Shown here in pieces: positions 1-12,000 of a stretch of DNA of 64,000 nucleotides. The stretch's first letter is position 1. Every line of letters starts with the position of its first letter. The stretch comes from Larimichthys crocea. Taxonomy: Eukaryota > Chordata > Actinopteri > Sciaenidae. The stretch covers positions 25,038,068-25,102,067 of the forward strand of contig NC_040016.1 in assembly GCF_000972845.2 (NCBI RefSeq). The letters run 5' to 3'. The notes beneath the pieces were generated by a model. The model did no database searches, was not told the DNA's origin, and was given only the letters and a program-made list of their open reading frames with translations. Position numbers and translations under genes: made by a program.

Positions 1-2235
1 AGGATGCACGCGCTGCCGTTACAACAATGTGGTACAGAAGCTTGCAGAAGGCACAGAAAGAGACACGAAAGGTTTTCTACCTTTAGTTGTGGTGATCTAA
101 TGAAATAACAGGTATGAACTGATACCGATATTGTAAATCCAGAATCCAGTTTGTGGGACTTATCAAGCTGATTTTCTCAAAAACTGCAATAAAAATGGAC
201 ATTTTTATCCTGTTTGAACATAAAGTTCAGCGAATTTGTAATTGTTCAGCATTACAAGGACTTATAAGCAGGACTTATCTTCTCACTGTCCAGACGACTT
301 ATCAGAAAAAGAAATATCGTTTATGACTCTCAGGCAAAGCATTATGGGTGGTTCTACAGTGTTTTTGGGGAGATAAATGTGGCCAAGTTGTTCAAAAAAT
401 ACAAGCCGATAAATTGGAAAGCTGCTGTATTTTCTTTTGTCCCGGTTACTAAAGGTTTTCTCTCACTGTGTACCAACAAACTCTACAACCAAATGGTTCA
501 TTAAAAAAAGTTACTTTATCATGCACTTAACATTGACATGCTCTTGTTAAAAAGGGTTGTACTTCCACTTTCTGCTAACGCTTCCCGTGATGGATGAATA
601 CAGTTATTGTAAGTTTCTTGGACAAAAAACGACTGTTTGTTCATTTCACTGTTTCAAACTGCAGTTGGAATAATAATCCTTCAGTAATAATTTTGGGCAT
701 AAATATACCACAACCCTGCAGCCATTTTAATGGTAGATTTAGCATAAAGGTGTTTAATGTTGTTTATAGAGAGCAATTGAGTGTTCTGAAGGGTTTTTCC
801 CGCCTATGTTTTTACACAGAAAATCCTCTGCAGTATCAGTATGCTGAGTGTGATCAGAACAAGGACAAGTTCCAACTAAACCCGGTTCAAAATGCTTCAA
901 AGTCCCAAATCAGCTGTGAAAATCTCCATGCAGGCAATGAACATTTATCTTCTGTTTATTTTTCTGATAAAGTTTGAAAAGTTTCTCGTGAAGGAAAGTT
1001 CTGAAGTCAATTTACACTAAAAAAACTCAAGAGAATATTTCATTGGATTGGAATTACAACAACCGCATTGTTTGATTCAATTATTGCAGCCAATCAGTCA
1101 CCGGGTTCACTCTGTGCGAGGAATCTGATTGGTCGATCAGAATGACTGGCCTGTAAGCGTTTCTAAAAAAAGGACCACCGTGACTTTCAGAATAAATGTT
1201 CTCTAGTTTAACTCAGCCAAACGCTTTTCAATGTATAAACTCAGTCTGCTGACACACGTACTTCTGAGTCGCCTATCTACTTCTGCTCATTCTGGGAGGC
1301 TTAATGACTCAACAAACAAAGACCTTTAGGAGCCGCTTTCAGGCTCACAGTAAAAAGAAAACTAAAGAGGATCACCATTAACCTGCCTACCATTCAGGTG
1401 GGAATTTATGGGACACCAAATGGAGAGCAAGTATTTTGCATAAGACGAGTTTTTTCCCCAACTCAACCCAGACCGTCAACTTTATACAGAATTTCTGGTC
1501 CAACCGGTTCGTCACATTATAACACTTAATTATTATCCCATTTTATCAACATTCGGCATGCATGATCTATAACTGTTTAACCTCTCAGTCCTGCATAATG
1601 TGATGATGTACATGGTACATTTCATGCATTTTCCTTTTCCGGCAACAACATATTTTAATACGACGTCTCCCAGCGAAATTCTCGAGCATGGCAGAATGCC
1701 AGAATCTTGCATGGCGTTAAAATGAACAATTATCTAGGTGTTCTTATCCGATTTGAGATGTCCGTTAGGTCCGAAGTAGATCGGACTAATCGGACTAAGG
1801 TGTTTACAGGCATTTTAAAAGTCCAAACTATGTCTGATTTTTTTGCTGCATGTAAACGTACTGAGTGACAGAGACGGATGATGTTTTCTGCGGGACAGTT
1901 CACCGAAGAGTCGGCAGGGAGGACTGACCGGGTCGAGTTTTCCACATAAACTTAAAAGATCTATTCCCCATATAAGTTGCCAAAGACACTACATACGACC
2001 ACATTACTGTTGTTTTTGAACTTTCATCACATAATCACCAAAGATAAAGAGCAGGACTTATTTCTCACTGTCCAGAGTTTTCCAAGGGACAGTTCGCCAA
2101 AGAGTCACAGGGTTGCGGTGACTTTTTCTCATGTGGCAACAGTTAGTGCTATTACTCTGCGTGGCGTGGTCTGATGCCACTGTGGGTTTCTGCAGATATG
2201 ACACAAGTGGTGATGACGTTTTAATTCTTTATTTC
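1..2235. other. Gene-free stretch, no recognised feature
   Basis: No coding region is recognised. A 127-codon ORF at 594-977 has no visible domain and is within the length expected by chance in AT-rich DNA. A short phrase (gcaggacttat ... ctcactgtccag) occurs near 270-292 and again near 2052-2075, so both sites probably carry pieces of one dispersed repeat. Nothing else is supported. Confidence 0.5.
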
Positions 2236-2455
2236 GTGCACAATACACTCAGCTCAGTCTGCCGTTCGCAGGCGCCTCTCCGGTGCTGCCGACAGCCGTG
2301 AGCATGTGTCTCCAACTCCCCAGGTCCAGCACGCTACTGCGTTAAAAAGGAGAGACTGATTAGCTCAACAGGATACAGGTGTGCCAATCACTCTCACCTG
2401 GCGCTGCTCTCCTGAGCCCTCTCCACACCTCTCTCCTGCAGCTGATGTTTTTGGT
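2236..2455 (-). repeat. Possible LTR-like retroelement fragment
   Basis: Read on the minus strand, this segment is GC-richer than its surroundings, has a short T-rich block followed by a GC-rich stretch, and ends with AATAAA about 200 bases further on. That layout recalls the promoter and poly(A) part of a fish retroelement LTR. I see no matching second LTR, primer-binding site or coding domain nearby, so a solo or truncated LTR is the most that can be said. Confidence 0.25.
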
Positions 2456-2518
2456 CAAAGAGCACCTGCAGGGTGAAATAAAGTAAATCTAATTGATTAA
2501 AATGAATACATTTACTTT

Positions 2519-2602
2519 CAATTGTTTCAATTTAAACCACAACTCCCATCAGTCTTTGCATGCAATCAGAGCCTCAAGGGAGCTGTGGTTTCTATACAAT
2601 TG
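2519..2602. repeat. Short inverted repeat (MITE-like)
   Basis: The left arm (2519-2547) and right arm (2578-2602) are imperfect reverse complements. Both start from caattg and share aaaccaca...ctccc. The 30-base centre includes the tgcatgcaatc segment. The size and the 'accacaactccc' core resemble small non-autonomous fold-back repeats common in fish. Confidence 0.45.
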
Positions 2603-2605
2603 AGG

Positions 2606-3950
2606 TTTTCTGCAAGACAAAGACTACATCTCCCATGAGTGCAAAAAGTTAAAATTCAACCAAGATTCAAAGTTTGTTCTTGACCTTTAAAACAAAAGAA
2701 TCTCACAACGTTGTTAGCTGTTTTCAGTCGTATCACATGATCTCCGGAAACACTCACCAATGGGTCAAATGTGTATTAATACGCAGCTGAAAATAGTCCC
2801 CAACAAATGGGCTATTTCCTCCAGTTTGAGTAACGTTTTCCAAAAGCTACAGTAAGCCTTTTTTTAAAAAATTATACTATTCATTTGTGAGCTGTTTTTT
2901 TTTAATGACATCCATCTTCAGGCTTGGGATTTGAGGCCAGAGTTGGAAAGTACTGAGCGATGGAATAATCTGGTTGTTTGGTTTCATTGGTTTTGTTGAA
3001 AATAAGAAAAAGATCCTTTAAAGTCAAAATGAGTTCCCTCAAAAAAGAAACCCCCCAAAATACATCAATTAAACATCGCCTCTATCATAAAACCTAGCAG
3101 TGGAAACAGTTAGCCTGAGCCCAACTTGACTTCACCCTGTTTATTTCTGTACGGAGGCTTTTGGCCAGTATTTCCATCACAATGACCCATCCGTCTCTCA
3201 TTATCCGATTTGACTATTTCCATCCGCTAATTCCTTCCTGCTGAGAAGAAGATCATTATATTCTCTTTTTTTGTCTGGAAACCTGCTCATTAAAAAAAAT
3301 CCACAAATCTGGGTTGCATTTACTATCCTCATTTTCTTTTCTTTTTCCATTTTAACAAAGATACACAGACATGTGTTGATCTCGGTCTGTTTCTGAATGA
3401 AAGTGGTGGGAAATGTTGGTGTCTGGTTAGAAATAAACAAGATTTTCCTTGCCACTGTTGCCAAGTTGCTTGCTCATGGTGGGAATTCATGGGTTTCTGC
3501 AAATAGTATAAAGAGTCTAGAGTCAGTCTAGACCTGCTCTGTATGTCAGCGACCTGTGATAACTTCTGTTATCTTACATAAATAAAATGTAACTGTTTTT
3601 AATTGAATTAAATTGGCCACAAAAGTACAAAATATAGGTCAGTGATAGATTTTGCTTCATGCATTTGAGTCAGCAGAGTTATAAAGAAGAAGTAAAAGTG
3701 CATTTTCAGGCTCTGTGAAAAGTACTAACTACTTTCAGGTCTCAGTTTTAATAGTGACCCTGAGTCAAGAGTGTCTCACATCAGTTTCTGAATGACTGTG
3801 TGTTCACACTTTTGAAGATAGTGATATCAATGCCGGTTAGACAGAGCCAAGTGTCCTCTGTTGAGACATGAGTCACCGCATAGTGAGCCATGTTCGATGT
3901 ATAGGCTGTTTGTTCGACAGAGCCTGTATAAAAAGGTAAGGTGAGGACAT
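2606..3950. other. Gene-free stretch, no recognised feature
   Basis: The sequence is AT-rich with several homopolymer runs. The 87-codon minus ORF at 3201-3464 shows no domain. No transposon family is recognised here. Confidence 0.5.
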
Positions 3951-3953
3951 GAC

Positions 3954-3955
<2 letters not shown>

Positions 3956-3996
<41 letters not shown>
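3956..3996. repeat. (CA)n microsatellite at the start of LINE cassette 1
   Basis: About 20 uninterrupted CA units. The same motif opens the second cassette at 7080, directly before the shared 'gcataaatcctg' sequence, so it marks the 5' limit of the duplicated block. Confidence 0.95.
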
Positions 3997-3999
<3 letters not shown>

Positions 4000-6147
4000 T
4001 AAATCCTGTTTTGTGCCAGATGTCCCTACAAACAGCACCGGCTGATAAAGGCTTACAGTTTTAGTAATAAGGGATTTACCGGTAATCATATCAGCTCTGC
4101 TTTTTACCCTCTTTGACTGAGCATGCATTATTGGAGTACAAAGAAAAACCACAAAGAGTACAAAAAAAAAACAAGCCACAGAGCTGCTCATCACAATAAT
4201 GTATTCAAATGAAAGATTTCATTACAACGATAACAATGGCACGTCTTTACTGCACAAACTGAGCCGCCTTATAGTTTATACAACAGAAACGAATCAGAAT
4301 TATGTCGTCGAGTTTTAATTATTTTTATTTGTAGATGTAGAAATAGGATCAAATTCAGAGTAATGTTGTGTTATTTTACATGTTAAATATATATATGAAC
4401 CTGCAAAGAGTTTGTGTCTTTCTTCACTGATGGCATCTGTCAGGCAGAATATCGGTAATATGAATATGCCCCTTGATGATGTCTGTGCTCCTCCGGCACA
4501 GACTGCTGTTTCTGAGCGGTTTGAGACCATTTTACTAAAGTGGTTAGTGGCATGAAATCCACAAACTGTCCCTTAGATAGATAGATAGATTCCAGCCAAG
4601 TTTTTGAAGGAGGTTCTGAGTTCTGTTGGGTCAAGTCTGCTTGTTTTTATAATCAGGGTCTGTTCCAGCTGCCTTCAAACACACTAAGGTTCAGCCCCTC
4701 CTAAAAAAAACACATCTTGACCCAACTGTGCTCTCCAATTTCAGACCTGCCTCCCACTTCCCTTTTCTTTCTAAAGGTTTTAAAAAAAATTGTTTTTATT
4801 CAATTACAGACATTCTTGGAGATCAATTCTATTCTCGATAAATTTCAGTCTGGTTTTAGATCCCGACACAGCACCGAGTCAGCACTGTCTGTGGATGCTG
4901 GGAGTCCTACTGTGCTGGTGCTGCTGGACCTCACAGCAGCCTTCGACACAGTCGACCATGCAGTCCTTGTATCTCGCCAAGAGCAGCACGTTGGCATCCA
5001 CGGCACCGCTCTCCAGTGGTTTAGGTCATACCTGGCAAACAGTTTTTCTGTCGTGATTGGTGAGCACTGCTCCTCAAGTGCATCCCTGCCCTGTGGGGTG
5101 CCACAGGGATCTATTCTCGGCCCTATTGTGTTTTCATTGTACATGCAACCTCTGGGATCAATTATAAAAAAACACAACCTGTCTTTTCACTGTTATGCCG
5201 ACGATTTGCAGATATATTGCCCATAAGACCAAACAAAAACACTTTCTAAGCTGCTGGACTGCATTACAGATATAAAGCATAATGCATTTAGTTTGGTTCA
5301 CCATCTATGATGGATGTTTTCACCACAAACTCTGGCACTCTGGCCCCCCTTTTTAAATCACATGTCAAAAATCTTGGGGTAACATTTGATAATAGGCTCA
5401 AATTTGACAAACAGATTAGCTCTGTTATCAGCACGAGCTTCTTTCAGCTCCGTCTCTTGGCCAAAGTGAAGTCTTTTCTCAGTCGGAAGGATCTCGAAAG
5501 GGCAATCCACGTGTTCATCAGTTCCAGAATGGACTACTGTAACGCCCTCTACGTTGGCCTCGGTCAGTCCTCAACTTCTCGTCTCCAACTTGTGCAGAAC
5601 GCTGCTGCCCGATTCTTAACAAGCACGTCCAGACGCGAACACATTCCCCCCGTGCTGTCGTCACTCCACTGGCTTCCAGTCCGTCTTAGAATTGATTTTA
5701 AACTTCTGTTGTTTGTTTGTAACTCCATTAATGGCTCCGCCCCCTCTTACCTGTCAGAGATTTGAACATTTCGCAGTTGTGGCAGAGTCCTGCGCTCTTC
5801 AGGTCAGCTTCTGTCAGAGGTGCCTAGGTCGAGATTTAAACAGTGGGGCGATCGTTCTTTTGCCGTCGCTGCTCCCAGACTGTGGAACAAACTGCCCCCT
5901 GACATCCGCACCACTACTGATCTCAGTCTGTTTAAATCAAAGCTTAAGACCATTGGCGTGGTTCCTCAGGTGTACTCATTCTGTCTGCTCCTTCCTATGT
6001 ATTTCTGGAAGGCTTTTAATACCCTGCAGCACTTTTAATTGTATTTGTTTGTTATGGGTACCATTCAGCTATTGTAAAGGGCTATACAAATAAACTTGAT
6101 TGGATTTGATTTAAATTGTTGTTTGTGGCTTCCTGTGTTTTTCATTT
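3997..6147 (+). mobile_element. LINE cassette copy 1, L2-like non-LTR retrotransposon (dead)
   Basis: Non-LTR retrotransposon relic with a reverse transcriptase related to fish L2 (Maui-type) elements. Homology starts near 4655. The ORF at 4717-5226 carries the fingers/palm segment: FQSGFRSRHSTESAL, then motif A (LLDLTAAFDTVDH), GVPQGSILGPI, and the catalytic CYADD. It stops at a TAA at 5224-5226 just after YADDLQIY. RT homology resumes at 5307-5765 (LGVTFD, SRMDYCNALYVGL, LHWLPVRLRIDFK) and again in another frame at 5820-6038 (FAVAAPRLWNKLPPDI). A 29-bp stretch kept in copy 2 is missing near 5280. The 3' tail ends in aataaacttgattggatttgattt. The 3997-4650 part is almost identical in copy 2 and has no recognised domain. 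The copy cannot encode a working protein. Confidence 0.82.
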
Positions 6148-6152
6148 TTTTC

Positions 6153-7069
6153 TTGCAAACGACCACACTTCCTCATCTGCATGCTTTTCATGGGTTCAAC
6201 CTTTTGGGTTTTTTCTGAGGTGACATTTCCCCCCTGGAAGATGAACCAGCAGGTCTGGTGACTTTCTGGACTGATTAGCAGTCATGGCTGCTCCACATTA
6301 AACTGAGGTTTCTGTATCGACCACAGAAGTTTAGTGTGATGGAAGTTTTGTCTTTCTTTTGGTTTTACTGGAATTACTTTATTCGGTTCTAATCACTAAT
6401 TTGGATTGGATGGATCATGACCTCACAACACACCTACAGCAGTGGGCTATTCAATCACAGCAATGTGGCCAGTTTCTAAAATCATGTATGTCACGGGCCA
6501 GACGTTCACAGCCAGCATGCATTATTTCACGGTTTGGAGTCATTGAATGCCAAGACTGAGCATATACAAAGGGAATCTAACTCTGCACTTTACGATGATC
6601 GCTTGTTAAAGTTTGTCCAGAAGTTTTCCAGTGTGGTGCTCTAAATTTCTATTTTTTTAATGTAAAGTCTACGATTAAAGAAACTTGCCAGTTACTGTCA
6701 ACACAGATGTTTTGACTACTAAACAGATGTAACTGTTGGTGTGACTCAACAAAGACTCATACATTCAGTACACTATATGATGTTTACTTATTTTGAACAT
6801 ATATCAAATTTTATAAGCTGGATCATTGGAGGTTGCTTCGGGGGCTGGAGGTGGGGCCAGACCTTCAGTATTATGTAAAAAATGGTATTTAGTCATATTC
6901 AAAATAATTTACCATAAAATCTCCATATTTCTGATCAAAACACAACTACATTGCATGTGTATTGGATAAATAAGCACAGAAAAGAAATGCCTGTTTCCCG
7001 TCCTCTATATTTGGATCATCGTACCACCCTAAGAGGTTTTCACATAAAGAGTGGCGGTGAGACTAAAAC
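6153..7069 (+). repeat. Left arm of a ~0.95-kb inverted repeat
   Basis: This segment is the imperfect reverse complement of 9198-10160 along its whole length. The outer ends read ttgcaaacg...cacttcctcatctgcatgc here and its complement at 10120-10160. The inner ends read ...gtgagactaaaac here and gttttagtctcac at 9198. No coding domain is recognised; the 66-codon ORF at 6359-6559 is not convincing. It could be the long terminal inverted repeat of an unidentified fold-back DNA element, or half of an inverted duplication. Confidence 0.8.
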
Positions 7070-7079
7070 NNNNNNNNNN
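7070..7079. other. Assembly gap (10 Ns)
   Basis: Ten N bases sit between the left inverted arm and a (CA)n tract. The junction of arm and cassette is therefore not resolved, and the true sequence or length may differ. Confidence 0.99.

Positions 7080-7140
<61 letters not shown>
7080..7140. repeat. (CA)n microsatellite at the start of LINE cassette 2
   Basis: About 30 pure CA units directly after the N gap and directly before the shared 'atgcataaatcctg' sequence of cassette 2. It is longer than the equivalent tract at 3956-3996. Confidence 0.95.
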
Positions 7141-7143
<3 letters not shown>

Positions 7144-9197
7144 TGCATAAATCCTGTTTTGTGCCAGATGTCCCTACAAACAGCACCGGCTGATAAAGGC
7201 TTACAGTTTTAGTAATAAGGGATTTACCGGTAATCATATCAGCTCTGCTTTTTACCCTCTTTGACTGAGCATGCATTATTGGAGTACAAAGAAAAACCAC
7301 AAAGAGTACAAAAAAAAAACAAGCCACAGAGCTGCTCATCACAATAATGTATTCAAATGAAAGATTTCATTACAACGATAACAATGGCACGTCTTTACTG
7401 CACAAACTGAGCCGCCTTATAGTTTATACAACAGAAACGAATCAGAATTATGTCGTCGAGTTTTAATTATTTTTATTTGTAGATGTAGAAATAGGATCAA
7501 ATTCAGAGTAATGTTGTGTTATTTTACATGTTAAATATATATATGAACCTGCAAAGAGTTTGTGTCTTTCTTCACTGATGGCATCTGTCAGGCAGAATAT
7601 CGGTAATATGAATATGCCCCTTGATGATGTCTGTGCTCCTCCGGCACAGACTGCTGTTTCTGAGCGGTTTGAGACCATTTTACTAAAGTGGTTAGTGGCA
7701 TGAAATCCACAAACTGTCCCTTAGATAGATAGATAGATTCCAGCCAAGTTTTTGAAGGAGGTTCTGAGTTCTGTTGGGTCAAGTCTGCTTGACCCAACTG
7801 TGCTCTCCAATTTCAGACCTGTCTCCCACTTCCCTTTTCTTTAAGGTTTTAGAAAAAGTCGTTTTTATTCAATTACAGACATTCTTGGAGATCAATTCTA
7901 TTCTTGATAAATTTCAGTCTGGTTTTAGATCCCGACACAGCACCGAGTCAGCATTGTCTGTGGATGTTGGGAGTCCTGCATCTCGCCAAGAGCAGCACGT
8001 TGGCATCCACGGCACCGCTCTCCAGTGGTTTAGGTCATACCTGGCAAACAGTTTTTCTGTCGTGATTGGTGACCACTGCTCCTCAAGTGCATCCCTGCCC
8101 TGTGGGGTGCCACAGGGATCTATTCTCGGCCCTATACTCTTCTTATTGTACATGCAACCTCTGGGATCGATTATAAAAAAACACAACCTGTCTTTTCACT
8201 GTTATGCCGACGATTTGCAGATATATTGCCCATAAGACCAAATGAAAACACTTTCTAAGCTGCTGGACTGCATTACAGATATAAAGCACTTTTTGCACTT
8301 AAATGACAGCAAAACCGAATGCATTTTGTTTGGTTCACCATCTATGTTGAATGTTTTCACCACAAACTCCCTTTTTAAATCACATGTCAAAAATCTTGGG
8401 GTAACATTTGATAATAGGCTCAAATTTGACAAACAGATCAGCTCTGTTATCAGCACGAGCTTCTTTCAGCTCCGTCTCTTGGCCAAAGTGAAGTCTTTTC
8501 TCAGTCGGCAGGATCTCGAGAGGGCAATCCACGCGTTCATCAGCTCCAGACTGGACTACTGTAACGCCCTCTACGTTGGCCTCGGTCAGTCCTCAACTTC
8601 TCGTCTCCAACTTGTGCAGAACGCTGCTGCCCGATTCTTAACAAGCACGTCCAGACGCGAACACGTTCCCCCCGTGCTGTCGTCACTCCACTGGCTTCCA
8701 GTCCGTCTTAGAATTGATTTTAAACTTCTGTTGTTTGTTTTTAACACCATTAATGGCTCCGCCCCCTCTTACCTGTCAGAGATTTGAACTTTTCGCAGTT
8801 GTGGCAGAGTCCTGCGCTCTTCGGGTCAGCTTCTGTCAGAGGTCCCTATGTCGAGATTTAAACAGCGGGGCGATCGTTCTTTTGCCGTCGCTGCTCCCAG
8901 ACTGTGGAACAAACTGCCCCCTGACATTCGCACCACTACTAAGCTCAGTCTGTTTAACTCGAAGCTTAAGACCATTGGCGTTCAGTTCTGACTAGGGCAG
9001 TACTGTTCCTCAGGTGTACTCATTCTGCCTGCTCCTTCCTATGTATTTCTGGAAGACTTTTTAATACCCTGCAGCACTGCAGCACTTTTAATTGTATTTG
9101 TTTGTTATGGGCACCATTCGGCTATCGTAAAGGGCTATACAAATAAACTTGATTGGATTTGATTTAAATTGTTGTTTGTGGCTTCCTGTGTTTTTCA
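7141..9197 (+). mobile_element. LINE cassette copy 2, L2-like non-LTR retrotransposon (dead)
   Basis: Near-identical second copy of the cassette at 3997-6147. RT pieces lie at 7774-8235 (HSTESAL, GVPQGSILGPI, CYADD), 8242-8787 (LNDSKTECILFG, LGVTFD, SRLDYCNALYVGL, LHWLPVRLRIDFK) and 8714-8995. Two deletions are private to this copy. About 70 bp is lost at 7790, joined at 'cttg'. About 62 bp is lost at 7976, joined at 'gtcct', and this removes RT motif A with its first catalytic aspartate. It shares with copy 1 the TAA after YADDLQIY (8233-8235) and the stop after SYLSEI. The two copies therefore descend from one dead parent by duplication, not from two retrotranspositions. Confidence 0.82.
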
Positions 9198-10160
9198 TTT
9201 TAGTCTCACCCGCACCTCTTTATGTGAAAACCTCTTGAGGGTGGTACGATTATCCAAATATAGAAGGACGGGAAACAGGCATTTCTTTTCTGTGCTTAAT
9301 TTATCCAATACACATGCAATGTAGTTGTGTTTTGACTCAGAAATATGGAGATTTTATGGTAAATTATTTTGAGAATATGACTAAATACACATTTTTATAC
9401 ATATATACTGAAGGCTCGGCCCCACATCCAGCCCCAGAAGCAACCTCCAAATGATCCAGCTTATATAAATTTGATATATGTCAAAATAAGTAAACATCAT
9501 ATAGTGTACTGAATGTATGAAGTCTTTGTTGAGTTGCACATGCGCAGCATAGCACACCGACAGTTACATCTGTTTAGTAGTCAAAACATCTGGCTGTTGA
9601 CAGTAACTGGCAAGTTCTTTAATCGTATGACTTTACATTAAAAAATAGAATATTTAGAGGCACCACACTGGAAAACTTTCTGGACAAACTTTAACAAGCG
9701 ATCATCAGTAAAGTGCAGAGTTAGATTCCCTTTGTATATGCTCAGTCTTGGCTCCAATGACTCCAGAACCGTGAAATAATGCATGCTGGCTGTGAACGTC
9801 TGGCCCGTGTACATTACATGATTTTAGAAACTGGCCCACTTGACATTGTGATTGAATAGCCCAGCTGTAGGTGTGTTGTGAGGGTCATGATCCACTCCAA
9901 TCCAAATTAGTGATTTAGAACCGAATAAAGTAATTCCAGTAAAACCAAAAGAAAAGAAAATACTTCTGCATCAACACTAAACTTTCTGTGGTCGATACAG
10001 AAACCTCAAGTTTAAATGTGGAGCAGCCATGACTGCTAATCAGTCCAGAAAGTCACCAGACCTGCTCGGTTCATCTTCCAGGGGGAAAATGTCACCTCAA
10101 AAAAACCCAAAAGGTTGAACCCATGAAAAGCATGCAGATGAGGAAGTGGGCGTTTTGCAG
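9198..10160 (-). repeat. Right arm of the ~0.95-kb inverted repeat
   Basis: Reverse complement of 6153-7069 with scattered substitutions and small indels, for example an extra acatttttatacatatatac near 9390. It begins directly at the end of cassette 2 and ends near the cgttttgcag at 10151-10160. The outer flank (aacagagtcttttgtgatgtcgtcac) has no counterpart at the left end. Confidence 0.8.
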
Positions 10161-11010
10161 AACAGAGTCTTTTGTGATGTCGTCACAGCATGAAACATCC
10201 CCTTTAAACCTCTGTAATCACTGTTGTTTACTGTTAATCTTTCTGATCGGCAGCCTCAGCATGTAAAAATAGATCTTTATACTCAGACACGAACTCGATC
10301 GATCAGATATTATTTGAATAATTAGCTCGCCTGATGCGAAGGCTTGCTCTCTCTACACCTTTGTACACGGTTCCTCGTGTTTCTTAATAATCTTTCATCT
10401 TGATAAAACAGGTGAATTCAGGCTTTCATTGGGCTGAAGATCAAAAGAAGAAGAAAGAGTACGACACGTTTGCCCATAATGATCAAATATTTCACGACCT
10501 TTAAAGTTTCCGTAAAGAGAGAACTTCTTGAGGTTTCTTATCAGTCCTTGACTTCTAGCTCTTACGGTCAGTACTCTCTTTGAACACGATTCAAGTAACT
10601 CAGAGGATGAACACTCATATTAAACGCCAACCTGCCAACTGTAGTTCACATTAAATGATGCACAGTTACAAGCAGTGCGATGGATATTCACCGCTTCATT
10701 TGTCTCAGCAACAGAATACTTTGCTTCTCCTCCAGAATGACACATAAATCCTGACAGGAGTCTTTCACATTACAGTTTCAAAAGTAAACCTGACTCCTCT
10801 TCGGTTGAGGTTTGGATGGGTTGAGGCTGGAGGTTACAGTCTGCCAGCAGAGACGCAATCCTGAGATCACCATAATACATTTGTGAACGTCACAAACAGA
10901 CCAGGTGATAATGTACAATATGAACTGTTGTTACAGAGGTTTTATTACTGGGTCTGGATGCTTGGAACTAGAATTACTAGAAGTACAAGAGACAGAATTT
11001 CCGATGTTCG
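10161..11010. other. Gene-free stretch, no recognised feature
   Basis: No ORF above background, no microsatellite of note and no recognised element. Confidence 0.5.
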
Positions 11011-11475
11011 GCCGTAGGCACGAGTCAACTATTGTTCTTCTGCGCGTTTATATATCAAAACGTGCGTTTTCATCCTGAATCGAGTGCTATTACTTTTGTA
11101 AAAAATTTCCTATAGGAATGAATGGAAAAGCCCGAAAAAAATAATAATTCGGTAGACATTTTCAACAATGAACTGTTCAGGCATACTTTTACAGAGAGAC
11201 TTCATTTAAACTTTAAAATGTAGGTACTCTTGCCTTCTCTTCAGGGATTCACTTCACTCATCAACAGCTTTTACCGTTTTTAAACTATCAAGGCTCAAAG
11301 TTGAGCAGGTTGACATCATCAGCTTGAGTGAGGAGCAGAGAGAAAAATCAGTGAAAAAATAAAACGTATTCGACTACCGTGGCCTCAAATGCCCCACTAC
11401 AGACATGATTTATACATAGAAACGTAGGAAAATTTGTCTTCTCACTCACATTCGTCTGCTAAAGCTGTCAGCCTT
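11011..11475 (-). repeat. Dispersed repeat family R2, copy 1
   Basis: Matches 21260-21780 in opposite orientation. Shared landmarks are cacgagtcaact, the aagcccgaaaaaaataa block, acttcatttaaactttaaaatgtaggtactcttgcc, and the cttctcactcacattcgtctgctaaagctgtcag end. No coding content. Probably a non-autonomous DNA transposon; the superfamily is not recognised. Confidence 0.7.
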
Positions 11476-11575
11476 ACAAAAAACGGAGTCAATCCATAAA
11501 GAAGTGTAAAGAAATTAGATTAATTTCTTTCTTCAAACAAGCCAATCTCATTTTCTGTAACCGCTCATCCTTCAA

Positions 11576-12000
11576 CTATTTAGATTTTCTTATATTACGA
11601 CTGTAATGCCACATTTTCCTGCATATTTTTAACGTCCTCTTAGGCCGTCCTCTGTCATAGAGGCAGTTGAGTCCAGTTACATTGCCTGCTTGCCCAGCTC
11701 TGGTTCTGGTACAACACCAGCTCCACTCCCCGGGCCTGTAAACCTCCTCTTCTTCTTCCCGCTGGTCCAAAACGCCTGTGGTACAAACACGATGCTCTGA
11801 GCTAACAGACTGAGCAAACATGAGCTAACAGCAGCTACAGTTTACTTCACTGTCCATCATAAACTCTGTAAATCACAGAGAGTTGAGGTGGAGCAGCCGG
11901 AGGACATCAGAGGGAAAACCAGAAAACATTTTCTCAGTGTAACATCGACAGGAGTTAAAATCTGTGAGTTCAAGTTACACAATGTTGATTTAAAATAAAT
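11576..12000 (-). repeat. Dispersed repeat family R1, copy 1
   Basis: The minus strand reads the family landmarks in order: ttttctggttttccctctgatgtcctccggctgctc, caactctctgtgatttacagag, tttatgatggacagtgaagtaaac, gctgctgttagctc, then a GAAGAAGAAGAGG block and an 'agagctgggcaagc...gcaatgtaac' block. An 81-codon ORF (11576-11821) covers the Glu-rich part but has no known domain. Other copies lie at 12715-12900, 22715-22880, 32905-33270, 44685-45660 and 63520-63940. Confidence 0.7.

Noticed and set aside
594..977. 127-codon ORF near the window start
   Set aside because: No domain, no codon bias visible, no promoter or splice context; ORFs of this size arise by chance in this AT-rich DNA.
3781..4194. 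137-codon ORF with a long CVCVCV run
   Set aside because: The run is the (CA)n microsatellite; the same applies to the ORFs with Val-Cys or Thr-His runs elsewhere in the window. The rest has no domain.
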